From an uncultured Cellvibrionales bacterium (lineage in GTDB: Bacteria > Pseudomonadota > Gammaproteobacteria > Pseudomonadales > UBA7434), in NCBI GenBank assembly GCA_937897785.1, contig CALCNB010000215.1:1-7899 (forward strand): a DNA stretch of 7,899 bases, in the 5' to 3' direction. Below are positions 1-6,411 of the stretch, piece by piece (the first letter of the stretch is position 1; each line of letters begins with the position of its first letter). The translations under genes were made by a program, and so were the position numbers. Below the pieces are notes generated by a model. That model searched no databases, had not been told where the DNA came from, and saw only the letters and a list, made by a program, of their open reading frames with translations.

Positions 1-877
1 TTAATTTCTCGTCTTTATTCCATAAGCCCCAAAAAGCTCCAACATCGCCTTCAGAACCTACTTTCCAAGACTCATCAAATGAGGAGAAATAAAACATATC
101 GATACCCTCCTCATGCGCCCACTGCTGGGCATTAATAAAGTAACGCACAGCGGCCTCTTGTGAAGGCTTAGCGCCGTAAAAATCTTGCCCCTTGTTCGGC
201 CAGCCTGTCTCAGTGATAATCACGTCTTTTCCTGCCGCCACCTTGACCGTTCGACGGTACATATCTTTCATGTATAGCAGTGAATACTCCAACGCGCAAC
301 CTTCCCAGAAAGGATAACAGTTGGCCAAGATGACATCGCAAGCCGCCGTAATAGCCGGTCGATCTTCAAACTCATAATAAGCATCAACATAACCTACCGG
401 AATATTTGGTAGCGCCGCCTTGACCTGATAAATATGCGTTAACAACTCATCTTCCGTCAAATCGCCGCGGTACATCACCTCGTTACCAACCACGGCAATA
501 TCAACATAGCCGTCTTGCGCCAATTGAATCAAACGCGCGATTTCATCAGCATTTTTTTCTGGGCTTTCGCCCAACCAAGCACCTACCAGGGTTTTTAGCC
601 CCATCTGCTTAGCTACCATAGGAATTAATTCATTGCCTTGGCGGCATGAAAACGAGCGCACCCACTCAAAATGGGGCTTGATAATGGTCATCCTTCGTTT
701 GATTTGCGCCAAGCTGATATCATCACCGGGCTTCTGGCCCTCCTCATAGGCACTAAAGCCAATACCGTGCATGCCGCGTTTTAACGTGGATGCAAAATAA
801 TCTTTTAATTGGCTATTATCGGCATCGGCCAGATCGACCCCAACCAGCGATAAAACCTTGTTATCACGCTTACCCAT
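1..877 (-). CDS. GH17 family beta-1,3-glucanase-like glycoside hydrolase, 3' end cut by the window edge
   Basis: The reading frame is open from ATG 877 to the left edge (292 codons, no stop), and I translated it directly. It carries both GH17 signatures: VVGNEV at residues 129-134, whose Glu133 is the expected acid/base, and ITETGWP at 221-227, whose Glu223 is the expected nucleophile. The segment FYFSSFDESWK followed by GAFWGLWNKDEKL (about 262-292) matches the usual end of the GH17 barrel, so probably only a short tail is missing. GH17 enzymes cleave or transfer beta-1,3-glucosidic bonds. There is no signal peptide, so it should act in the cytoplasm on imported oligosaccharides. ATG 877 is preceded by AAAAGGG about 6 nt upstream. 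An in-frame ATG at 928 would add 17 residues (MLSLTASAVRRAVKGQS) but has no good ribosome site. It is divergent from the GH149 gene. Hydrolase versus transglycosylase cannot be decided here. Confidence 0.9.
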   Translation of the reverse strand, partial: MGKRDNKVLSLVGVDLADADNSQLKDYFASTLKRGMHGIGFSAYEEGQKPGDDISLAQIKRRMTIIKPHFEWVRSFSCRQGNELIPMVAKQMGLKTLVGAWLGESPEKNADEIARLIQLAQDGYVDIAVVGNEVMYRGDLTEDELLTHIYQVKAALPNIPVGYVDAYYEFEDRPAITAACDVILANCYPFWEGCALEYSLLYMKDMYRRTVKVAAGKDVIITETGWPNKGQDFYGAKPSQEAAVRYFINAQQWAHEEGIDMFYFSSFDESWKVGSEGDVGAFWGLWNKDEKL

Positions 878-888
878 AGATTGCCCTT

Positions 889-909
889 TTACCGCACGTC
901 TTACCGCAC
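889..909. repeat. Tandem direct repeat TTACCGCAC x2
   Basis: Two exact copies of TTACCGCAC lie at 889-897 and 901-909, a period of 12 bp, just upstream of the GH17 start at 877. Read on the GH17 strand they are GTGCGGTAA. They may form a tandem binding site. If the GH17 protein starts at 928, however, they lie inside the coding region, encode the repetitive SAVRRAVK segment, and would need no regulatory explanation. Confidence 0.45.
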
Positions 910-994
910 TTGCCGTCAAACTTAACATCGATACCGATCTATACCCATTCACTTCCGCGCGGCAATGAACACTTAGACAGTGAGTCAAACGCAC

Positions 995-1017
995 CAATGC
1001 CAAGCAATGCCGCATTG
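995..1017. promoter_or_regulatory. Operator-like cluster: CAATGCC direct repeat and 6-1-6 inverted repeat
   Basis: CAATGCC occurs at 995-1001 and again at 1005-1011. The second copy is the left arm of a perfect inverted repeat, CAATGC-C-GCATTG, at 1005-1017. A TATAAT hexamer follows 6 bp later. Closely spaced half-sites in a divergent control region of a sugar locus are typical of a transcription factor site. The regulator is not in the window and I cannot name its family. Confidence 0.4.
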
Positions 1018-1023
1018 ATCGGA

Positions 1024-1029
1024 TATAAT
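1024..1029 (+). promoter_or_regulatory. Possible -10 hexamer (TATAAT) for the GH149 gene
   Basis: A perfect TATAAT lies here on the plus strand, but I find no good -35 hexamer 16-18 bp upstream. The long leader to the start codon (about 220 nt) also makes this uncertain. An activator bound at the adjacent inverted repeat could substitute for the -35. It may equally be a chance match. Confidence 0.25.
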
Positions 1030-1190
1030 CATTACTTATGGTTATTGTAAGCCGGCACTCAAGCATCACCCGACCGTAGCGTCCCGCCTACCTTAAAGGG
1101 CGGCCAATTTGTCGATTTTCTCCTCGATTTCGATAAAAATGCACTGCTTAATCACCCCCACAAACTAGCGTATTCAAGGTGTTGCCCTTA

Positions 1191-1214
1191 CAATAGCGCC
1201 CGCTTTCGTCAGTC
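1191..1214 (+). promoter_or_regulatory. Conserved upstream element, copy A (ahead of GH149)
   Basis: This 24-bp stretch begins CAATAGCGC and ends GTCAGTC. It aligns with the minus-strand sequence 7786-7764 upstream of the GH-A hydrolase, sharing 19 of 24 columns: an identical first 9 bases, three C/T differences, one gap and one A/T difference. Forty-four bases separate it from GTG 1259, against 47 for the other copy. The same orientation and nearly equal distance argue for a shared regulatory site. A TACAAT hexamer (1189-1194) overlaps its left end. Confidence 0.45.
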
Positions 1215-1258
1215 GATGGTTTAAAAATTCGACTGCTAATAAACATTTATGCACCACA

Positions 1259-4200
1259 GTGGCACCGTCAGCCGGCGCACACGAGTCAATACAGAAACTG
1301 GATTCGTTAAATATGGCACAGAAAAAAATATACCTTGGTCAGCAATTGCAGCACAGTCAGCAGCACGCGGCGAGCGGTCAATACGTTGATCTTGATGGCG
1401 AGACCTATTATCAAATCGCTGATTACGATCAAATGAAAGATTTCTTTATCAGCGTGGTCAGCGATTCAAATCACTGGATGTTTATTTCAAGCCGCGGTGG
1501 TTTATCGGCTGGTCGTGTGAATTCGGCCAATGCCCTGTTTCCCTATTACTCGGACGATAAAATTAATGATGGCTCCTCGCATACCGGTAACCGAACCATC
1601 TCCTTGGTCACCAAAGATGGCAAGACCTCGCTCTGGGAACCGTTCTCATCGGCGTACGCGGGCATTTATCAAACCAGCCGTAATCTTTATAAAAACGTAT
1701 ACGGTGACAAATTAGTTTTCGAAGAAGTGAATCATGATCTTGGGGTATCGTTCCGCTACGCATGGCGCACTTCGGATCAGTTTGGCTTTATTAAAACCAG
1801 CACACTTACCAACCACAATTCGAGTGATGTTAGTATTGAGTGTGTCGATGGGATTGAAAATATTTTACCCTATGGCGTTGAGCCCGATGTGCAAAACTCG
1901 CTCAGCTGCTTAGTCGATGCCTACAAAAAAAATGAACTGCAAGCCGATTGTGGTCTCGGCCTTTACACCATGAGCTCAATATTAGTCGATCGCGCCGAAC
2001 CCAGCGAAGCGCTTTCAGCAACAGCAGTATGGTCAACAGGCTTAACTCAATCACATAAATTAATTTCATCCATCCAGCTCAATAAATTTCGCCAAGGTGA
2101 AGGCATCGAGCAAGAAACCGACATTCGTGGTCGACGCGGCGCTTACTTTATTCATGACACTATTGCGCTAGCCGCTAATAGCCAACGGCAATGGAGCATT
2201 ATTGCGGATATTAATTTAGGCCCTGCAGCGGTTAAGAATTTAATTGGTCGAATCAATAACGAGCCTAATCTCATCGATGAGATAGAGGCCGATATTGCTG
2301 CAGGCTCAAGCAATTTAGCACGCATTGTTGGTATCGCTGATGGATTGCAAGTCACTGAAGATAAGCTCAGCGCCAACCATCACTTCGCTAATGTCTTGTT
2401 TAATGTGATGCGTGGCGGTTTGTTTGTCGACAACTACAATGTTCCACGCGCTGACTTTATCGAATTTGTACAATACTTTAATACTGATGTTTACACCCAA
2501 TGCGAAGCCTTTTTAAATCGGCTCGATGATACATTTCACTACAGTGATTTAATCAAAGCGGCAGCTGCTGAGGATAACGCCGATTTACAGCGCCTGTGTT
2601 ACGAGTATCTACCACTGTCGTTTAGCCGTCGACACGGCGATCCCTCTCGACCATGGAACAAGTTCTCAATTAACGTCAAGCAAGATGACGGTTCACAACT
2701 ACTGGACTTTGAAGGTAACTGGCGCGATATATTTCAGAACTGGGAAGCGTTGAGTTTTTCTATTCCCAACTACATAGAGAGTATGATTTGTAAGTTCGTT
2801 AACGCCACCACAGCCGACGGTTACAACCCCTACCGGATTACAAAATCTGGCATTGATTGGGAAAAACCCGACCCCACTGACCCTTGGGCCAATATTGGCT
2901 ACTGGGGTGATCATCAAATTATTTATTTGTTGAAATTTTTAGAATTTTCTAACGATCACCACCCCGGTACCTTACAGGACTTTCTGAGTCGCGATTTATT
3001 TTGCTATGCCAATGTGCCGTATCGTATTAAACCCTTTAGCGTTTTGCTAGAAGACCCTCACAATACCATTGATTTCGATGAGGACCTGGATGCCCTTATC
3101 GAGCAACGGGTTGAGCAAGTCGGCGCCGATGGACGCTTACTGTGGGATAAAAACAATGCCGTCTATACCGTAAGTCTAACGGAAAAACTATTAGCCTCGG
3201 TATTGTGTAAGTTATCAAACTTTGTGCCTGAAGGCGGTATCTGGATGAACACCCAGCGGCCCGAATGGAACGATGCCAATAATGCCTTGGTCGGCTTTGG
3301 TGTCTCTATGGTGACGTTGTACTACACCCGCCGCTTTCAACAGTATTTATTAACGTTATTTTCTGATGCGCAATTCAGTGAGGTGTCACTGTCAGTTGAG
3401 ATCGCTGACTTGCTTCAATCAATTCATGCCACTTTTACCGAATATCAGTCATTACTGAGCGGTCAATTCACCGATTTACAGCGTAAAACCATGCTCGATC
3501 AACTAGGCCAAGCGGCCAGCACGTTCCGTGAAGGCATTTATGCACAATCATTTAGCGGTGAAAAAGTATCGGTTACACGAGAGGATATTACTGCCTTTTG
3601 TAGCCTATCACTTGAGTTTATCGACCATACTATTCGAGCTAACCGCCGAGATGATGGCCTGTATCATGCCTATAACTTAATGACGACCGATGATGATTCG
3701 GCATCGATCGCCAATTTATATGAAATGCTGGAGGGCCAAGTTGCCGTCTTGAGCTCGGGCTATTTAAACCCCGAAGAGGCCTTATCGGTACTGCACGCAC
3801 TGCGACAATCAGCGATTTATACCGCACGACAACATACTTATTTGCTATATCCCGATCGCGAACTAAGTCGCTTTGTCGACAAGAACTGCATACCTCCAGA
3901 GGCCGTGAAGCAATCGGCGCTACTAACAGCATTGTTGGCAGATAACGATTGCAGTCTAATCGAGCAAGACCTGCACGGCGGCTACCACTTTAATGGCAGC
4001 TTCAACAACATCGATAGCGCTAAAGCGGTGCTACCCTCGTTGGCGGCGCGCGGTTATGGCGATTTAATTACAAAAGAAACGGGTCTTTTAGAAGATATTT
4101 TCGAGCAGGTATTTAACCATCGACAATTTACTGGCCGCTCTGGCGGCATGTACGCCTACGAAGGGCTCGGCTCAATCTACTGGCACATGGTGTCTAAATT

Positions 4201-4777
4201 ATTACTGGCCGCATTAGAAAACATTCAGCATGCTGTCGCGCAGGACTGCGATGAAAAGATTATCCATCAATTAGCTGATTGCTATTTCGATATTCGCGCG
4301 GGCATTGGTTTCAATAAAACACCAGCGGATTACGGTGCGTTCCCGACCGATCCGTATTCACATACCCCCGGCTTTGCTGGCGCCAAACAACCGGGGATGA
4401 CCGGCCAAGTCAAAGAAGAAGTAATTACTCGTTTAATCGAATTAGGCGTCTCTGTGTCATCCGGTTGTATTCACTTCAACCCCTTTATACTCAGGCAATC
4501 CGAGTTTCTCAGCCAAGACAATCGCTTGGATTATTTTAATGTGCAAGGCGAGGCCCGCCATGAAACACTGAGCGCAGGACAGCTTGGCTTCACCTATTGC
4601 CAAGTGCCGATCATTTATCATGTCGCTGATACTACCGCGATCACGATCACCTTCGCTGACGGCCGTACCACGAAAATCGATGGCGGCACCATTGACGCTA
4701 CAACTTCACAATCGATTTTCGATAAAAAAGGACAGGTAACAAAAATTAATGTGGGCCTGAAACCACCCTTGAATTAA
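1259..4777 (+). CDS. GH149-type beta-1,3-oligoglucan phosphorylase
   Basis: This large protein (1172 aa) resembles the GH94-related phosphorylases, and its size and glucanase neighbours fit GH149. Members phosphorolyse beta-1,3-glucooligosaccharides reversibly to glucose-1-phosphate plus the shortened chain. The N-terminal third (about 40-330) has GH94-like beta-domain motifs: SDSNHWMFISSRGGLSAGR (68-86) and DDKINDGSSHTGN (99-111). The helical barrel carries GYWGDHQI (547-554) and EGGIWMNTQRPEWNDANNAL (658-677). In it, PEWND matches the GH94 acid motif, making Asp672 the likely general acid. GRSGGMYAYEGLGSIYWHM (959-977) and GMTGQVKEEVITRLIELG (1046-1063) resemble the GH94 phosphate-site segments, suggesting His976 and Thr1048. 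No signal peptide is present, so it is cytoplasmic. The GTG at 1259 is the first start after a stop at 1166; ATG 1313 (18 residues shorter) is the alternative. Neither has a clear ribosome site. It ends 13 bp before a strong terminator. Specificity for beta-1,3 is inferred. Confidence 0.82.
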   Translation: MAPSAGAHESIQKLDSLNMAQKKIYLGQQLQHSQQHAASGQYVDLDGETYYQIADYDQMKDFFISVVSDSNHWMFISSRGGLSAGRVNSANALFPYYSDDKINDGSSHTGNRTISLVTKDGKTSLWEPFSSAYAGIYQTSRNLYKNVYGDKLVFEEVNHDLGVSFRYAWRTSDQFGFIKTSTLTNHNSSDVSIECVDGIENILPYGVEPDVQNSLSCLVDAYKKNELQADCGLGLYTMSSILVDRAEPSEALSATAVWSTGLTQSHKLISSIQLNKFRQGEGIEQETDIRGRRGAYFIHDTIALAANSQRQWSIIADINLGPAAVKNLIGRINNEPNLIDEIEADIAAGSSNLARIVGIADGLQVTEDKLSANHHFANVLFNVMRGGLFVDNYNVPRADFIEFVQYFNTDVYTQCEAFLNRLDDTFHYSDLIKAAAAEDNADLQRLCYEYLPLSFSRRHGDPSRPWNKFSINVKQDDGSQLLDFEGNWRDIFQNWEALSFSIPNYIESMICKFVNATTADGYNPYRITKSGIDWEKPDPTDPWANIGYWGDHQIIYLLKFLEFSNDHHPGTLQDFLSRDLFCYANVPYRIKPFSVLLEDPHNTIDFDEDLDALIEQRVEQVGADGRLLWDKNNAVYTVSLTEKLLASVLCKLSNFVPEGGIWMNTQRPEWNDANNALVGFGVSMVTLYYTRRFQQYLLTLFSDAQFSEVSLSVEIADLLQSIHATFTEYQSLLSGQFTDLQRKTMLDQLGQAASTFREGIYAQSFSGEKVSVTREDITAFCSLSLEFIDHTIRANRRDDGLYHAYNLMTTDDDSASIANLYEMLEGQVAVLSSGYLNPEEALSVLHALRQSAIYTARQHTYLLYPDRELSRFVDKNCIPPEAVKQSALLTALLADNDCSLIEQDLHGGYHFNGSFNNIDSAKAVLPSLAARGYGDLITKETGLLEDIFEQVFNHRQFTGRSGGMYAYEGLGSIYWHMVSKLLLAALENIQHAVAQDCDEKIIHQLADCYFDIRAGIGFNKTPADYGAFPTDPYSHTPGFAGAKQPGMTGQVKEEVITRLIELGVSVSSGCIHFNPFILRQSEFLSQDNRLDYFNVQGEARHETLSAGQLGFTYCQVPIIYHVADTTAITITFADGRTTKIDGGTIDATTSQSIFDKKGQVTKINVGLKPPLN

Positions 4778-4790
4778 ATTGATCTGTATT

Positions 4791-4820
4791 AAAAAAGCCG
4801 TGTCTTAACACGGCTTTTTT
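4791..4820. terminator. Bidirectional rho-independent terminator
   Basis: GCCGTGT (4797-4803) and ACACGGC (4808-4814) form a perfect 7-bp stem around the loop CTTA. Six A's (4791-4796) and six T's (4815-4820) flank it and extend the pairing. A U-tract therefore follows the hairpin on both strands, so it can end the GH149 transcript and the convergent transporter transcript alike. Confidence 0.93.
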
Positions 4821-4873
4821 GTTTCAACGGCGCATAATGCCGATGTTTTGCTTTAGATCACATGCGTACCACG

Positions 4874-6307
4874 CTAGACTGCTTGGCGGGCATCGAGCTG
4901 GGCACGGATATCCTTGGCCCGTGCTTCGTCTAAATCATAATTACGCATGACAAAAATGGCAATTAAGGTGCCGACACAAGGCACCACAATATAGGACAAG
5001 CGCAACATGACCAAGGTTGACTCGCTTTGCTCGGTAATACTCTGATCAAAGCCAATCGCACTTAAAATCAGACCCGCCGCGCCACCAGCAAAGGCAGCAC
5101 CTAATTTTACCATCCACCAATAAATAGCGCCAAAGGTGCCTTCTCGTCGCTCACCGGTTTCTAATTCATCTAAATCGCAAATATCCGCCGTCATCGACAT
5201 CATCAGGGTAAATAAACCGCCAATACCGAAAGCAACCAAAGGCAAAGGAATAAACATCATCGACGGATTTTGCGGCGAGAAACACCACCACAGCAGAATA
5301 TAACCGAACAAGGAAATACTCTGTGAAAATAAAAACGTGAACCGCTTGCCATAACGTTGCGCCATGCCATTAACCACAGGAATGACCAAGAAGCAGGTAC
5401 ACAGTGACATCACCGAACCAAACAAAGTGGGCCACGCACCGGCCTGTGCGGTATCGCCACCATTCATATAGTAAACAATAATAAACCATGAAAATGCCGC
5501 GATCGTTTGAAACGCATTAAAGATAAAAAATGTTGCAATACAGATTTTTTGAAACGGCTTATTACTGAGTGTGATAACGATGCCGCGGCCAAAATCACGC
5601 AGGGTATCGGCAAGACTGCTGTTGTCTTGATGCGCCTCTTCACCAACAGCGCCACTGTTAGAATGACAAAATATAGCCGGCACTAAGGCCAGCGCCATGC
5701 AAATACCACCCACCCAGAGCGATAAAAATCGGGCCCCCTCGGCGGCCGATTCAAACCAATTCGGGTCATAAAGTAAGATCCAAAGCCAAGGCGCTAACAC
5801 CCAAGCCCACTGTCCAATCCACTGCGCCACTGCCATCAAGCGGGTACGCTCATGGAAATCCGAACTCATCTCATAACCCATAGCCACGTAAGGGACACTA
5901 AAAATTGTCATGCCAATCCAAAAAATACAGGACCAAGCGAGGAAGTAATAGAAGTTGTGCATGATGGAATTATTGGGATCCAACTGCCACATCATGACAA
6001 ATGACAAGCCTGAGATGATTGCGCCGATAAACACATAAGGGCGACGCTTACCCCATCGAGACACGGTATGATCCGATATGTAGCCCATTAAAGGATCAGT
6101 GATTGCGTCAATTAATTTAGGAATAAAAAAGATCAACGACCACAGCAGCGGGCTCATTCCCAAACCCTCGACTAAGATCACCATGAAAATACCTAACACA
6201 GCGGGGAACATTTGATTCGCTAACATACCCACCCCGAAGGCGATTTTCTGACTCAGTGGGATAGGCTCTTTCGCTGGCACGGCATTCAGTTGCTGATGAT
6301 CTGTCAT
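4874..6307 (-). CDS. MFS transporter of the GPH (MelB-type) family, probable glucooligosaccharide:cation symporter
   Basis: This 477-aa polytopic inner-membrane protein matches the glycoside-pentoside-hexuronide:cation symporter family in length (MelB is of similar size) and motifs. DAITDPLMGYISD (67-79) supplies Asp67 and Asp71, which correspond to the MelB cation-site aspartates. It is followed by the loop SRWGKRRPYV (83-92). PYVAMGYEMSSDFHERT (139-155) and ADICDLDELETGERREG (374-390) are the other family signatures. Hydrophobic segments are spread along the chain, with a hydrophilic central loop at about 214-240, as expected for two six-helix halves. The ATG at 6307 has GGGAA upstream as a modest ribosome site. 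The gene lies 104 bp downstream of the GH-A hydrolase in the same direction, but a terminator hairpin and promoter-like elements fall between them. Import of laminari-oligosaccharides is inferred from the neighbours; the substrate cannot be read from the sequence. Confidence 0.9.
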   Translation of the reverse strand: MTDHQQLNAVPAKEPIPLSQKIAFGVGMLANQMFPAVLGIFMVILVEGLGMSPLLWSLIFFIPKLIDAITDPLMGYISDHTVSRWGKRRPYVFIGAIISGLSFVMMWQLDPNNSIMHNFYYFLAWSCIFWIGMTIFSVPYVAMGYEMSSDFHERTRLMAVAQWIGQWAWVLAPWLWILLYDPNWFESAAEGARFLSLWVGGICMALALVPAIFCHSNSGAVGEEAHQDNSSLADTLRDFGRGIVITLSNKPFQKICIATFFIFNAFQTIAAFSWFIIVYYMNGGDTAQAGAWPTLFGSVMSLCTCFLVIPVVNGMAQRYGKRFTFLFSQSISLFGYILLWWCFSPQNPSMMFIPLPLVAFGIGGLFTLMMSMTADICDLDELETGERREGTFGAIYWWMVKLGAAFAGGAAGLILSAIGFDQSITEQSESTLVMLRLSYIVVPCVGTLIAIFVMRNYDLDEARAKDIRAQLDARQAV

Positions 6308-6329
6308 AGTGTAGTTCCCAATAATGACT

Positions 6330-6362
6330 AAAAAAAGCCGGCAAATAAAATGATTTTGCGGC
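6330..6362 (-). terminator. Rho-independent terminator between the GH-A hydrolase and the transporter
   Basis: On the minus strand, GCCGCAAA (6362-6355) pairs with TTTG (6345-6342) and CGGC (6340-6337), giving eight base pairs with one bulged C at 6341 and a loop of 9 nt. Seven T's (6336-6330) follow directly. It lies 49 bp past the hydrolase stop and 22 bp ahead of the transporter ATG, so it would terminate or attenuate read-through into the transporter gene. Confidence 0.65.
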
Positions 6363-6363
6363 G

Positions 6364-6393
6364 ATTAAATTCGTTTTAAAACGACATGGTAAA
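6364..6393 (-). promoter_or_regulatory. Promoter-like pair with a 14-bp palindrome in the spacer, ahead of the transporter
   Basis: On the minus strand, TTTACC (6393-6388) and TTTAAT (6369-6364) are separated by 18 bp, fair matches to -35 and -10. The spacer contains the perfect palindrome TCGTTTTAAAACGA (6384-6371), well placed for a repressor. The predicted start, around 6357, would lie inside the left arm of the terminator hairpin. A transcript beginning there would lack most of that arm and escape termination. Confidence 0.4.
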
Positions 6394-6411
6394 GCATCTC
6401 ATTCGATGGCA

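Larger units (their letters stand above)
878..1258. other. Divergent intergenic region between GH17 and GH149 genes
   Basis: This 381-bp region has no convincing gene in any frame; the only small ATG frame, at 1139, encodes 9 residues. It must contain the control signals of two divergent genes. I see a tandem 9-bp repeat next to the GH17 start, a cluster of CAATGCC half-sites with a perfect inverted repeat, a TATAAT hexamer, and an element shared with the upstream region of the hydrolase at 7716. No clear -35/-10 pair with standard spacing was found for either gene, which suggests activator dependence or promoters that diverge from the sigma-70 consensus. Confidence 0.7.

Noticed and set aside
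1083..1103. GC-rich CCGCC/GGCGG hairpin in the divergent region
   Set aside because: Only five base pairs with a loop of about 10 nt and no T-tract; not distinguishable from chance.
1139..1168. Nine-codon ATG frame (MHCLITPTN) as a leader peptide
   Set aside because: It has no ribosome site, no run of a regulatory amino acid and no attenuator hairpin after it.
3639..3932. Minus-strand open frame of 97 codons inside the phosphorylase gene
   Set aside because: It lies wholly antisense to a gene with clear catalytic motifs, has no recognisable domain, and has a composition like a frame shadow.
1259..4777. Calling the large phosphorylase a GH94 cellobiose phosphorylase
   Set aside because: GH94 cellobiose phosphorylases are about 800 residues long. 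This protein has 1172 residues, a much longer gap between catalytic and phosphate motifs, and beta-1,3-glucanase neighbours, all of which fit GH149 better.
4828..4843. Small hairpin CGGC...GCCG downstream of the main terminator
   Set aside because: The stem is only 4 bp and no T-tract follows on either strand, while the strong terminator at 4791-4820 already explains termination.
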